Part shown: piece by piece, positions 1-12,010 of the stretch
Layout of the letters: each line of letters opens with the position of its first letter
How positions within the stretch are numbered: position 1 is the stretch's first letter
NCBI GenBank assembly: GCA_935421135.1
Contig: OW285192.1
Coordinates: 17,771,001 to 17,835,000, forward strand
Source of the DNA: Bugulina stolonifera
Lineage: Eukaryota > Bryozoa > Gymnolaemata > Cheilostomatida > Bugulidae
Direction of reading: 5' to 3'
Length of the DNA stretch: 64,000 nucleotides
Notes under the pieces: generated by a model
The model's database searches: none
What the model was told of the DNA's origin: nothing
What the model saw: the letters and a program-made list of their open reading frames with translations, nothing else
Position numbers and translations under genes: made by a program

Positions 1-235
1 TCTTGTGCTATTATTCTGACATTATGTATGATCTACTACGTGCTTACTATTCACACTTATTTTACTGTTATTACCATGTTTGTCAACTACTGCTTGACTA
101 ATGTGCATTGTATTATTATCAGCCAATCAGGTCCTTTGCTGCATTACTCTGTAGTCAATTAGACTGCTGTTGCGCAATTACCTTATTTACCTGATTATTG
201 TCCTTTTACCTGTATCCATTCATGGTTGATGTCAC

Positions 236-664
236 CATACTTGCCAAGTAACCTGGGTAAAAAATCTGGACACATGCGCGGACCAGAGGGAGGACGGATG
301 ATATGGCCATGCATGCCCGTGTAGGCTGCCAGAAAGGGTGCGGGAGGGGCAGAGGAGCACCCTCCCGCATTCAAAATATTTTTTGTGAGCTACTAAAATG
401 ACAGTAGTTAGGGCAATTTCACTCATATTTGTATGCTGCTCTAGTGGTCAAAAATATGTTCAAATTACATGCATATTCGAATGGTTTTAAAAAGGTGGGA
501 AGAATTAGAATAGGAATGAAATTGCAAAGAGTGCTTTAGGTTGGATTATCTAAAGAAGACCTATAAAACTTGTTACAACATAAAAATTTATTAGAAACCA
601 AATTTTTGTTTCATTTTATTAAATTATAAACACATAAATAGCTTTATTTATGAAAACACTGAAT

Positions 665-706
<42 letters not shown>

Positions 707-1551
707 TCAGTATTTTCATAAGTTAAGTTTATAATTATCATATTAATATTAAAATTTATAATCATAATGTAAGCCTGTCTTTTGAACTTCAGAATTATTG
801 AGAGTAAACAAATCTTCTAAGCTTTTAGATGGCGTGACAGCTATTAGACAACAGCTTTGATATGCTTCTGGGTCAGCCTGTGCCTCGCTATGTCATTGGT
901 ACCACCATCAGTAATACTAGAGGGGGCAGAAGGCATAATTATAATTAATATTAAAAACCTAATTTACTTTTAGAAATAAAATAAATAAATTTGACCCATT
1001 GGTTTTAAATTTGAAAATTGCCGAGTCTTTTGCTTGTCTGTACTGTGAGAATTGTTTGGCTTAACAGCTAAATTAACATCCAATAGACAAATAATGGAAA
1101 CATTATTTGTACAAGCAAATAATAATAATTATAATATCAATGAGTGAATTTTCATTTGCGCGGTGGTTGTCATTGACATGAGAGCGTTTATGTAAAATAG
1201 CTCTCCACTGTTGGGGAGGCTTTAGTACACTGCCAATATAGCTCAGGAATTAGTCAGAGTTTGGGCTATCACTAGTGGCAATTGGCATAGACACGACAGT
1301 CAGTAGGCATCGAACTACTTTAAAAATAAACGGTGTGTAGCATATTATATTTTGCAAATTTCCCCAGGATTTGGGACGCTCAACCCTTTTTCAGTCAATG
1401 TTTTGGAAAATCCAAAGGAAATAATAAATAAAATATTTTAGAGCAGCAATTTCCTAATTCCCGGGGTATAAATCAGGACATTGGGGCAGTGTAGGGACAA
1501 TTTTCAAATTCCAGGGGTGTCCCGAGAAACCCGGGACACTTGGCAAGTATG
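236..1551. mobile_element. Non-autonomous hAT-type DNA transposon, complete copy (1,316 bp)
   Basis: The left end begins CATACTTGCCAAGT and the right end is its reverse complement, ACTTGGCAAGTATG, with partial matching continuing about 9 bases inward. The same 8-bp sequence GATGTCAC flanks both ends (228-235 and 1552-1559). An 8-bp target duplication with short inverted termini is typical of hAT elements. No transposase reading frame is present. A second copy of the same family starts at 63086. Internal landmarks are a G-rich segment near 335-365 and a (TAA)n tract. Confidence 0.78.
664..705. repeat. (TAA)n microsatellite inside the hAT-type element
   Basis: About 14 TAA/ATA triplets. The second copy of the element at 63.5 kb has only two to three triplets here, so the tract expanded or contracted after the copies separated. 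Confidence 0.9.
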
Positions 1552-2137
1552 GATGTCACAGATCATGTTCATAATTACATACTATCTTTTTCATCTTATT
1601 ATAAGCACTTTTTGCGCAAGGCCGACCCTTTGAATGGTCGGACCTCAGGCGTTTTTTCGTCATGCTGTTATGTAATCTCCGGTACAATACCTTATCGTAC
1701 CTCCCGATACAATATCGGCCTTTTCACCAGAAGTTTATTATGTATAAAAGGCAGCACATTTGTTTTCTCAAACCAGAATTGTTGATTGCGCTCTAATAAA
1801 GCAACATCTCCAACTCAACCTACAGAGTCTTACTCTTGCAGGCAGGCAGTTCCAGCCCTAGTCTTTGGACCTCAGCGCCCGAGCTCGTCCTCATACTCGT
1901 TTAAGTTACTTTCTACACTCCTTTGGAGTATAAACTATAGGACCTACGTCGACCCTTGACTCTTTAATGAGTCTAAGCATTGGCCTACGTCTTCGCCAAT
2001 AATTACAAGAGCTTAACTGTTCACTCTTTATGTAATGTGTGGAAGTTTACCTTGGCGGCCCACTACCACTACCAAGCACTTCCCACACACGTGCTAATAT
2101 CGGCACTCGTGTGACAACCATACACAAAAATATTACA

Positions 2138-4197
2138 CTACTATCTTTCTAAATAATAATAATAGCTGGCTCCATTAGATTAAGCAGCTGCCTCATGCTG
2201 AAGAGACATGAACAGTACTTTCTAAGATCATGATCATTCACCCCTTCTCACAGGAGCCACAAAACATCTCATTTTCACCACATTGCAAAAGAGTCATCTA
2301 TGATAGTGAATGCAGCATATCCTAAATATGCTACATAACTGGAGTATCGAAAATGAAATGAATTTCAATTCGTTAACAGTACCAGTGCAAACTATTCCTT
2401 TTAATGGGAGACTTTTAAATAAAGCAATAAGTTGAGCAATAAACAAAATATCTCTAGGGCAAATGACTTGAAAAAACACATACAAGTACATGCTGACTAG
2501 ATTACTATGTTAAAGATTTCAATTCTGTTATCTGTCACATGAACAAGTTTCTGCACATCTTTCTGATCTGAGCTGTTCTAGAGCTCCACACTGGTGGGAT
2601 TATAGCTAGCTAACAAAAATACCTGTAACTCTGTGTTTAGGAGCTTAGCCAAGGCAGGACATGACCTGTGGTCTAACCAGTTTATTAGCTTTTGAAGGAG
2701 AGGGATATTTGGGCTATAATTGTGTCAAATATGTTTCCTGTAGTTTTAGCAGGACAAGTGAACCTGTGATAACAACCAATCTACTGCAATATCAATATGA
2801 ACCCTACTGAGTACAAGAATAAACTACTACAACGTGTACATGTACGTTCCTGATGAAACAAGCAAAGCAACCAGCAATTTTATGCTGCAAAACACATATT
2901 GTATAACAAGCCAGGTTATGGAAGTACTAACATTCTCAACAAGCACTTGACCTGTGTTATTTTGGGAAAGGGACTACTTTTAGCCCATGCTCCTCACCTC
3001 TGAGCATAAGACTAATTCAAATGCACAATGTACATGCATATGTCATATGTCAGTGTAGTATAGTCAGTACAGATCTGCGCTGACTATACTACATTAATAT
3101 AAAATTGCTATGTTCAGTAACACATATCAAGTTATAATACAATAATGTACTAAGCTAGTTAACCATTATCCATGTACTATAATGTTTATAGTTTTATCAA
3201 ATCTATTGGATCTGCAGAAGATATTTACTTGCTCTAAACACAGTACACCAAGTACACAATACAGGATATACAGTGTACATGTGATGTACTAGCTCGCATG
3301 AAGGCAGGTTGTACGTACAAGTATAGAATTACGAGTAATTTCAGGGTGAAATAAGGAAGTTACCTAGTTATCTTTCACTGTATGTAATATTACTCTTATA
3401 AGTTATCTGCCTATCTTACTTGTATAACTGGATAAAAACATAAAAAACAATCACTGACTATAAGCACAAGACTCAGTATAAAAGTAAAAAGTATAGTACA
3501 TGTACATGTACACAATATTATAACCAATAGGCAATAATGAACAGTGCAATGGTCAATGACTTCCTAATCCATGAGTGCTTCATGGATTACGTGTAGATAC
3601 AAAGTGTTATCAACTCTTTCATTAGCCTGTATTGTCCAATGAGTGCTTTACATATATAATATACATACATATAATATTTACACTCTCATAGCTGCATATG
3701 TCTATTATACATCATCCTAAAGTGCAATCTGGGTGTGCTGTACTGTGATTGGCCAATTAGGATTAAAACTGGTTTTCCCATACCATAATAAATGTCATTA
3801 TTTTTATCTCATATTGGATTTCCCAACATTGGTCAATAACTAACCTCCTACAACATGTCAATATTATATTACACTACACTACACTACGGTATGTACAAAC
3901 TTATCAGTTTCATTTCAGCCTAGAATATTACAGCAAGTACACAAGGAAGGTTTCTAGAACAAGGTACAGTATTTTTGTCAACTAATAGACTACCATATTG
4001 TCAATTTGGATATTTCCATGCAGTGATTTCAAATGACAAAGCAATATACATGTACATGTATTATTATATACTGTAGTTGTAGCTATACATACACATGTAC
4101 AAGTACATACATATACTCTAATAATATCTTATTCATTATATACACTGATATAGTATAAGCTCTGTTTTACCACAAATTTATACTTACTTCTTTGTAG
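2138..4197. other. Non-coding stretch upstream of the RING gene
   Basis: AT-rich sequence in which no domain or convincing exon was recognised. It contains scattered TACATGTA palindromes (for example near 3,500 and 4,050). Because the first RING-gene exon seen here appears to follow a splice acceptor at 4197, a 5' untranslated or missed upstream exon may lie here. I looked for the Cys/His/Trp-rich BIR domain that usually precedes an IAP RING and did not see it. Confidence 0.5.
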
Positions 4198-4222
4198 AGT
4201 GGTAGTTCACACATTTGTTACC

Positions 4223-5775
4223 ATGCCTGGTGTTGAGACATTGGACAGAGGTAAGTTAATAATCAAGTGTTTAGGTATGTCAATATAAAACTGGCTGCTT
4301 AGCTTAGAGTACAGCCTAACAAAGTCATGGAGTGAGGGCATCATTATTATGTAATAACATCCTGTGTAACATATTTTACAGAATCTACTGAAGTACAGGC
4401 CACAATTCAATCCCAGTTGACCTGCAAAGTGTGTTTGGATCAGATAGTGGAGATTGTGTTTCTACCCTGCACACATCTCAGTAAGATATTACAGTGTTAT
4501 GTTTGAGTGAGAGAATGATGTACATTCCAAACTCAAAACAAGATTTCAGAGTTTGAGCTTGAGCTAAACACAACTTCAAATGCGCGCGGATGTGGGCAGT
4601 GAATGTGGACAGTGAATGTGGACAGTGAATGTGGACAGTGAATGTGGGCAGTGAATGTGGGCAGTAAATGTGGACAGTGAATGTGGACAGTGAGTGTGGG
4701 CAGTGAATGTGGGCAGTGAATGTGGGCAGTGAATGTGGGCAGTGAATGTGGACAGTGAATGTGGGCAGTGAATGTGGACAGTGAGTGTGGGCAGTGAATG
4801 TGGGCAGTGAATGTGGACAGTGAATGTGGACAGTGAGTGTGGGCAGTGAATGTGGGCAGTGAATGTGGGCAGTGAGTGTGGGCAGTGAATGTGGGCAATG
4901 AATGTGGACAGTGAATGTGGGCAGTGAGTGTGAGCAGTGAATATGGGCAGTGAGTGTGGGCAGTGAGTGTGAGCAGTGAATATGGGCAGTGAATGTGGGC
5001 AGTGAATGTGGACAGTGAATGTGGACAGTGAGTGTGGGCAGTGAATGTGGGCAATGAATGTGGACAGTGAATGTGGGCAGTGAGTGTGAGCAGTGAATAT
5101 GGGCAGTGAGTGTGGGCAGTGAGTGTGAGCAGTGAATATGGGCAGTGAATGTGGGCAGTGAATGTGGACAGTGAATGTGGACAGTGAATGTGGACAGTGA
5201 ATGTGGACAGTGAGTGTGGGCAGTGAATGTGGGCAGTGAATGTGGGCAGTGAATGTGGGCAGTGAATGTGGGCAGTAAATGTGGACAGTGAATGTGGACA
5301 GTGAATATGGGCAGTGAATGTGGGCAGTGAATGTGGACAGTGAATGTGGACAGTGAATGTGGGCAGTGAATATGGGCAGTGAATGTGGACAGTGAATGTG
5401 GGCAATGAATGTAGACAGTGAATGTGGGCAATGAATGTGGACAGTGAATGTGGGCAGTGAGTGTGAGCAGTGAATATGGGCAGTGAGTGTGGGCAGTGAG
5501 TGTGAGCAGTGAATATGGGCAGTGAGTGTGGACAGTGAATGTGGGCGGATACATCCTACCGTATGATGGAATAGACAACAAGCACTTGACTATGACATTA
5601 TTTTTGAGACAAATAGACTCAAACTGTTAGAGAACTCTGGCATTCCTAGTGTCATCCTACTTCTACATTGATCTCTACTTGTGTTTTAGTTTGCTGTACT
5701 TCCTGTGCCGCTGCTATGTCTCATTGTCCAATATGTCGGCAGGGTGTCAAAGGCACGATAAGAGTGAATCTGTAG
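4223..5775 (+). CDS. IAP-type RING-finger protein (BIRC/XIAP-like C-terminal RING)
   Basis: Three exons are inferred: 4198-4250 (ATG at 4223), 4382-4480 and 5690-5775, ending at the TAG at 5773-5775. Junctions have consensus GT/AG ends (GTAAGT, TTTTACAG, GTAAGA, TTTTAG) and phases 1 and 1, giving about 70 residues. The second and third exons encode a C3HC4 RING: CKVC, 11 residues, CTH, three residues, CTSC, six residues, CPIC, then RQGVKGTIRVNL to the end. This spacing and short hydrophobic tail match the C-terminal RING of inhibitor-of-apoptosis proteins, which act as E3 ubiquitin ligases. No BIR domain is visible. The frame stays open from 4223 back to the acceptor at 4197, so the product could be a RING-only protein or the end of a longer one. 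Confidence 0.75.
4590..5545. repeat. 13-bp minisatellite in RING-gene intron 2 (about 70 copies)
   Basis: Tandem units of GTGAATGTGGGCA and variants (GTGAATGTGGACA, GTGAGTGTGGGCA, GTGAATATGGGCA). Variants recur in blocks, suggesting higher-order duplication. The array fills most of the intron between 4480 and 5690. It creates long repetitive open frames on the minus strand with a 13-residue period; these are repeat translations, not genes. Confidence 0.95.
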
Positions 5776-5993
5776 CCACAGACAATGCTAAACAAAACAT
5801 ATTATTTTTAACTGCTAAACTTATTTGATTTGTATACCACCTTGTTTTAGTCTGCTGTTTACATGCATGAACTATTTAGTTTTGTTGTATCAGATTTGCA
5901 TAGATGATGTAGTTTTTATCTTTTATAACATTATGCTGATTCACTTATATGTTTTTACCAAGACCAAAATATTGAGCTTGTATGAAATATACA

Positions 5994-5999
5994 AATAAA
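5994..5999 (+). terminator. Polyadenylation signal AATAAA of the RING gene
   Basis: AATAAA lies about 220 bases after the RING-gene stop codon in AT-rich sequence, a normal position for the 3' end of the transcript. Confidence 0.55.
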
Positions 6000-6289
6000 A
6001 TATAAAACCCAACAAGCATTCCGTTTATAATTATCTTTTGTACAATTCCACAAACAAAGTAGTTTGAAATCTACAATGACAACTACAGGAGTTTTTGTGG
6101 ACTTGCTGAAAAAAAATGTACTACATCGGTTGTATAAAAAAAATTACCAATATATTTATTATGTAAAAAAAGAAATATAATCTACATGTCACTCTCTGTG
6201 TTAGTTTTAGAGACTATTTTATACAACATTTGCTTGTGTAATTCTTTGATGACTTTGTATTATTGAATGCATCACATAGTACAGGTGAC

Positions 6290-6660
6290 TTATCTAAATG
6301 TGTGTTTACACTCCAACTCCAGCACCAACATCCAACACCAACTTCGACATTCAAATCCAACTATGTGTTCACACTGGTAAAGGGACACTTCGAAAAAGAC
6401 AGTTTGAACAGGACTTTTCACAACTGGACAGTTCAAAACGGGACAGTCCGAAACTGTATAGATTACATTTAGAAGAACACAACTTGAAGATAATTAATTT
6501 CAATTAATTAATTTAACTAATTAAATAAAAAAATAGTATTAAAAATAAAAATTAGCTGAAATCTGGTGGTTGGGGTTTGGGGTTAGGCGTTTCGAACTGT
6601 CCGCTGTTGAACTGCCTACTTTCGAATAGTCGCACACATCCGTTTACACTATGCCAACTA
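6290..6660. mobile_element. Possible foldback element
   Basis: Segments near 6400-6450 (GGACAGTTC, GGGACAGTCCGAAACTG) recur in inverted form near 6590-6635 (TTTCGAACTGTCCGCTG, GTTGAACTGCC), so the interval could form a long imperfect hairpin. The outer parts carry GTTTACACTCCAACT and GTTTACACTATGCC. A related CTCCAACACCGACTCC / TTTACACTTCTACACC segment follows at about 7035-7080. No coding or target duplication was recognised; this may be a MITE or local rearrangement. Confidence 0.35.
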
Positions 6661-7181
6661 GTTGTTGACTACACAATTAATTAACCACCAGTATATTCTC
6701 AACAGCAAAGCATGCCTGCACAGTGTACATGTACTTGGAGTATAGTAAATAAGCATAAAAATCTTAGGATTTATTACCTACATGTATGATCAACAGCCAA
6801 TTCTAGATTTGTAAAATTGCTGGTAGTGATAACCTTAGCTACAAAGTTGTAATTTGAAGTACATTGGTAGTTTTTGATGGCTAGTGCTAGACAAAATGTC
6901 TCCCATAATGATGCTTTATCACGAATAATTCAGAGCCAATCCTAGATTTGCGAAGCAGATGCTAGCTATAATTAAAACACTGATTTCTGATTGGAAAATA
7001 CTCACCAACTTGCACTGTTGGGTTGCTCCATCAGTCATCTCCAACACCGACTCCGATTTCTATGTTTACACTTCTACACCAACTTTGCCAGATTTAGGCA
7101 AAAAACCGGAGTTGGGTAAAATAGCCAGAGGTGGGCAAAAAAGCCAGAGTTGGCCAAAAAAGCTGGACTTGGTCTAATTTA

Positions 7182-7452
7182 AGGTGTCTTCTTGACCTTC
7201 TGGATGGATCCGGGTCGCAAATAGAAATCACAAGATGGCCGTCCGACCTAGGCCAGAAGGGCTATTGGCCTGAGATTTTGCTTGGCCGAACAAAACCATC
7301 TCTAGCTCATTGACACACCTGACTTCTTCGCGCAAAAACGAGAATTTTGCTTTTGGCCAAGGGCGGTGTGTTCGAGGCTCTGTGATGAATGTGTGTCGGG
7401 AAACATTTTCGCAAATCAGCCTGGGTCTGAAATTTAGGTCGCAAAGACACCT
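7182..7452 (+). mobile_element. 271-bp MITE, copy A
   Basis: Starts AGGTGTCTTCTTGACCT and ends AGGTCGCAAAGACACCT, imperfect inverted ends of about 17 bp. The reverse complement of 11649-11919 matches it along its length (shared GGGTCGCAAATA, GATGGCCGTCCGACC, CTGACTTCTTCGCGC) and has the same length. It has no coding capacity and no clear target duplication. Confidence 0.7.
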
Positions 7453-8132
7453 GTAAATCCAGCTGAAGAAATACTCATAGTACTGTATTATGCATGTAAG
7501 TGTCTATTATATAATATCATCTGTTAGTACTTTGCTCCTATTGGCTCAATAAAACTTGTGACATGGATTGCTTAGAATACTTTATTAGAAGATGTACATG
7601 CACCTTCATACTGTGTTGCTACTTCCTGGTCATGGTCCTGTATAACATTGATATTGGGTTATATTTACACTAGAAGTAGACAATGCATGTACATCTATAT
7701 ATAGGGTTGCATTATATGATAATATGTAGGCTTATGTATACACATAATATATATTAGAGTTGGGACTAACGGATTTTGAAAGCAAGGAATAATGACTCCT
7801 TGTTCTCTTTATGATAAACCTAGAGAATCACTATTTCCAGAGCCATTGAGCTCTGACTATTTCCAGGATATGTAGTCACCACATTGTAGTTATGCTCTAG
7901 TGAATTGAAAGAGCAGTGGTAATAAAACACAGAACAGAATAGAACTTCTGCTAGTGAATTCAAATTGACTGCAGTTACAGTATAAAGCTGAGCGCTCCAA
8001 ACATGAATATCTTTAGTTCAATCAATAAATTAATATACATGTAAATACACAAGTAGTGATGTAGGCATAAGCTTTTGCCATGCATTGCAAATACTGTATG
8101 CACATGCAGCCCAAAGACAAAAGAAAATTATC

Positions 8133-8179
8133 GGAGTTGTCCCTCATCCAGAGAGAAACACAAAGGGGGAAGACAACTT
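8133..8179. repeat. Dispersed ~47-bp hairpin element (AGTTGTC...GACAACT)
   Basis: GGAGTTGTCCCTC is followed by about 20 bases and then GGGGGAAGACAACTT, an imperfect inverted repeat. It is one of at least eight related hairpins in this window. Confidence 0.6.
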
Positions 8180-9069
8180 AGCATTATAATGATGTCCCTA
8201 GCCTATCACATACTCCCTTGCATATGTTATACAGTACTATCAATTATTGATCATATTATAGCCAAACTTGATACAGTCTGAATGGTGTAAGCAAAGGAGA
8301 CACTATTATCAATTTTAAAACGAGTCTTTCCAGACTTCTACTCATCAAACTGAAATGTTATTTTATAAATTCAGAAAGAAAGTAAGCCATTTACATGTAA
8401 ATGGTTGTAGTAGCACATAAAGAGTGACAACTTCTTATTATAGAGTCCCTAACGTACTTGTATAACCTGTGCATATGCTTATAACACACAAATTTGTTCA
8501 GAGTAGCCATCCTAATTTATAAAAACACAATTTTTCCCTATCCATTAAAAATATTGGAATGTCAATTTAATGGAAAATAAAATAATTATGTCTAATTAGC
8601 ACTATGCACCACAGATCCTGCTGCAACATAATGTTGTGAGCATACACAGCACTGTGCATGTAGAATTTTCCACCAACAGGCTTGTAGAAGTTGTAGTACC
8701 TCTGCTTTACATCACAACCAATGCAATTATGTAGCTTACATTATTGCTAACATCAGGCTCGCTGTTAAATAAAATAGCATTCCATTTGGAATTCCCAACT
8801 CTGTCAGATCTCACATGGAATTTCCAGCTATGGGAAATCCCACATGGAATTTTAAGCTATGGGAAATCCCACAGGGAATTTCCAAGTGAGGTAGGCTGCA
8901 AATACCGATGAATGACAAGAATGACAATGTGGTGAGTTATTGATTGCTTCATAGGTAAATGTAGCTTAGAAAAGGGTAATGGTGCTACTAAAAAGTGGTG
9001 TGTTTGTTTGTCAGGTAGCATGCATTATGCATGTATACATTACTAATTATAATTTATGACCAACTAAAT

Positions 9070-9226
9070 TAAGCAATGAATGTACTACCTTGTTAATGAG
9101 AACAGAGTGCTAAGAGAGCAGAGATAGAACAAGTGCTACAATACAACCCACCAGGCAGCACTGAGAGTGACTTCAGGTGGTACTGAGACCAAACTGAGAG
9201 TGACTGGTTTGAACTACCAGTATGGT
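9070..9226 (+). other. Possible exon or degenerate coding sequence ending at a splice donor
   Basis: A stretch whose composition looks coding-like ends in ACCAGTATG followed by GTAAGTATT, a consensus donor. The motif ACTGAGAGTGACT occurs twice. Each frame is broken: one runs about 30 codons to a TGA at about 9183, another is open only in the second half (about 9150-9225). It could be an untranslated first exon, a decayed exon or chance. No partner exon was identified. Confidence 0.25.
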
Positions 9227-9637
9227 AAGTATTATTAAATATTTCTGTGTATTCCACACTCTTTCATGCTTTGTTACATGAATTTTGTTAGAATGGAATA
9301 ATTATGAGTACAACTACTTGACTTATATTCTGTTGGTAACTATTACCAATTCTTATGAAGATTGGTACTAAAATAGCTACAGCAGCTACATGTACATGCT
9401 GTATGATTACAAGCTGCTGTAGGACTTGTAATGTACACTTTTTAATGAACTTTTATATATTATTACTGTTATGCTGTCAGCTACTGTAAGTGTAATATGA
9501 TGTATGTACTGATATACAATGCACTTACTTCCTCGCCTGCTATTTAAATATTATATACATGTATTTATACTGCTGGAGTATGAACCTGTCTGAAAACTTT
9601 TAGACTCTGGGGTCAGGGCATAAAGTTGATGTAATAT

Positions 9638-10545
9638 TGTAATGTTTTGAGCAGTGTTACATAATGTACGAGTGCCGATATGGCACGGGTATGGGAAGGG
9701 TTTGGAGGTTGGTAGAGGACAACCAAGTAACTTTCCACACATAACATAAAGAGTAAACAGTTAGTTAGTGCTCTTGCAGTTATATATCTTGACGTAGGCC
9801 GAGGCTGAGACTCATCTAAGAGTCCAGGGTCGACGTAGGTCTGTTGAGTTTATACTCCAAAGGAGTGTAAAAAGAAGTTCTGATAACCTAGGGACTTAGG
9901 GCGCCGACGCTGGATTCATATAGAAACCGGGATCGATTATAGCCCGAAGATGTAGACTCACAAGGAGTATAGAAAGAGATGCTTAAACGAGAATGGAGTG
10001 AGCTCGAGCGGCTTAGGTCTAAGAAGACCTGTGGGTGGAGCTACCTGTCTGTAAGAGTAAGACTCTGTAGGTTGAGTTGGGAGATGTTGCTTTATTAGAG
10101 CGCAATCAACAACTAACTAAATACAACAAATGTGCTGTCTTATATACTAAATATACTTCTGGAAAAAGGTACGATAAGGTATCGGGCCGGAACTGATGCA
10201 ACAACATGGCGTAGTTCCGCTCGACGTCGGCCACCAAAAGGGTCGGCCTTGCACAAAAGATGCTTACAATAGTCCAAAATAGATAGTATATAAATATGGG
10301 CAAGTTTCAAGGCATAGGCCCAAAAAGTGTATAGTAAAAAGACTTATAATACATAATCAGGCAGGAAGGGATAATTGCATACATAGTAATGTTAAACCAT
10401 GCGCAATTGCGATAACCTAATTGATTAATAATAAAAACAGTAGAAGCACACTATACATAAGTACATGTAGTTGATTATAATAATAGTAAAGTATATGGAT
10501 AAGATAATGTCAATGCATGTATGAGTAAATATGACAACAATGTCA
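9638..10545 (-). mobile_element. LTR-like retroelement remnant, copy B (minus orientation)
   Basis: The reverse complement of this interval aligns with the LTR-like sequence at 17-2137. It shares the polyadenylation region (AATAAA on the minus strand at 10091-10096, within GCGCTCTAATAAAGC), ACCTACAGAGTC and ATCGGCACTCGT. It is about 0.9 kb, has no retroelement coding next to it, and no matching target duplication. It faces copy A head-to-head across about 7.5 kb, so the two are not the two LTRs of one element. Confidence 0.5.
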
Positions 10546-10818
10546 GAGTGTGGTTAGCCAAAGGAGACTATCACCACTGGAGGCTGATTCACCACAATAT
10601 GTTATAATAATATACAGAGCCTATAGCAGTAATGGCTTTCTGCTTTTTGTGTATGTCATCTGGGACGACCCACTTGCAAAAGGTAAAGAGCCTATGAGTG
10701 GTGCTAGGGCTTCGTCATCACATGAAATATCAACAGGTACTAGTAGTTCAAAGACTAACCAAGGCGATCCATGTGGTCCCGAGTTAATGCTATCTTGCTA
10801 TAATACTGAGAAAGAATA

Positions 10819-11316
10819 TGTTTAGTCCTAGTAGGCAGTTTGGGCATCAAGGTTGGGGACCTTGTCAGCTGGAATGACCTATACTACGAAAGAAGACTCT
10901 GTACAAGTAGTATAGAAGTGTCTTTATTGAAGTTCAAGCATCAACTGAGACAATGATAGTAAAAAACATACACTTTATATAGTATTGAGACTTCCGGAGG
11001 AAGTTCTGGTCAAAAGGCCAACATAGTGTCATCCAGAAATTGCACAACAAAATGGCGGCTGGAAGCCCTCGGCCGACCCAAAATAGGTCGGGTATAACAA
11101 AAGAGTCATGTGCAAAATTAATTATAGTTAATTCTGAGAGGTCGCCTTTCTTTACATGGGTATAAAAAGGGTATAATCGCTCAGTAATGCATACAACAAG
11201 TGTACAAGAGTGTAGTAATTGTAATGGTATGGTCAAGATATGCATAACAATACTGATAAGAGTCAAATGTAGGTAAGTACAGAGCACTTAAGACATTGAT
11301 GAGTAGAGCAGTGACA
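10819..11316 (-). mobile_element. Second LTR-like element (minus orientation)
   Basis: Read on the minus strand this interval has a TATATAAA box (about 10974-10981), a polyadenylation signal AATAAA (10923-10928) and GC-richer sequence between a possible TG start near 11316 and a CA end near 10819. The order matches an LTR promoter/terminator layout, but the ends lack a matched target duplication and no internal coding region is present. It is not obviously the same family as 9638-10545. Confidence 0.35.
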
Positions 11317-11648
11317 ACTAGCTGTAATTATAATGGCTCATTTTATATGTTTGGATGTATACTATCATTTATAATAATGTATACATCTACATGGTAGTAT
11401 ATTAATATAATTATAATGTAATAAAATTGCTCAATGGGAAGTGAGTACAATGCAAAGAGTTACTATTTTTACATCTGAATATTGTTTGACTGGAGCTATT
11501 GGATGATGTAACATTATTGTTACATCTGTGGTTAGCATAGCAAATAACAGCAGAGCTCAAAAAGGAGAGTAGCTGGCAGTGTTGGGTATTTCCCTTGCTA
11601 TTATTCCAAGGAAAGAAATCCCCAACTAAAGCCAATATTGACTATACT

Positions 11649-11919
11649 AGGTGTCTTCGCGACCTGAACTTCAGACCCAGGCCGATGTACAAAAATATTT
11701 ACTGGCACACATCCGTCACAAGGTCGCGAACACACCGGCCTGGGCCAAAAGCAAAATCCTCATTTCCGCGCGAAGAAATCAGGTGTGCCGATGAGCTAAG
11801 GATGGTTTCGTCCGGCCAAGCAAAATCCTAGGCCAATAGCCCTTCTGGCCTTGGTCGGACGGCCATCTTGTAAATTTTATTTGCGACCCGGGTCCGTCTA
11901 AGAGGTCGCGAAGACACCT
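11649..11919 (-). mobile_element. 271-bp MITE, copy B
   Basis: Inverted ends AGGTGTCTTCGCGACCT and AGGTCGCGAAGACACCT are near perfect over 17 bp. The element is the inverse-orientation partner of 7182-7452. It also generates spurious open frames. Confidence 0.72.
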
Positions 11920-12010
11920 ATTAGTGTAAGTACAAACACTCCCATGCAGCTACTATAATGATGCTGGATAAAAAATCAATAATGAGAAAAGAAAATCCTC
12001 AACAGCTATT

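Larger units (their letters stand above)
17..2137 (+). mobile_element. LTR-like retroelement remnant, copy A, interrupted by a DNA transposon
   Basis: After removing the inserted transposon at 236-1551 (and one copy of its target duplication), about 0.8 kb remains that aligns by eye with the reverse complement of 9638-10545. Promoter-like and polyadenylation signals occur in LTR order: TATAAAAGG at about 1744-1751 and AATAAA at 1795-1800. Shared landmarks include GCGCTCTAATAAAGCAAC and ATATCGGCACTCGT. Possible ends are TG at 17 and CA at 2137, but no target-site duplication could be matched, so the limits are approximate. No gag, pol or integrase coding is present, so this is a solo LTR or a fragment. 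Confidence 0.5.
7453..9637. other. Intergenic stretch with minor repeats
   Basis: No gene recognised. Positions 8775-8890 hold about three imperfect 30-bp repeats built on GGAATTTCCAGCTATGGGAAA. A dispersed hairpin element lies at 8133-8179. A stretch at 9070-9226 ending in a consensus donor is listed separately. Confidence 0.5.

Noticed and set aside
4478..5581. Long minus-strand open frames (up to 367 codons) rich in His/Cys/Pro/Thr
   Set aside because: They are translations of the 13-bp minisatellite in the RING-gene intron; the period is 13 residues and all frames are open.
6560..6590. Telomere-like GGTTGGGGTTTGGGGTTAGG
   Set aside because: Only one degenerate stretch inside a possible foldback element; not a TTAGGG array.
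10550..10825. 91-codon plus-strand open frame between the two LTR-like elements
   Set aside because: No recognisable domain, flanked by repeats, and no splice or promoter support; likely chance.
11595..11831. 78-codon plus-strand frame
   Set aside because: Overlaps MITE copy B and its flank; no homology to a protein family seen.
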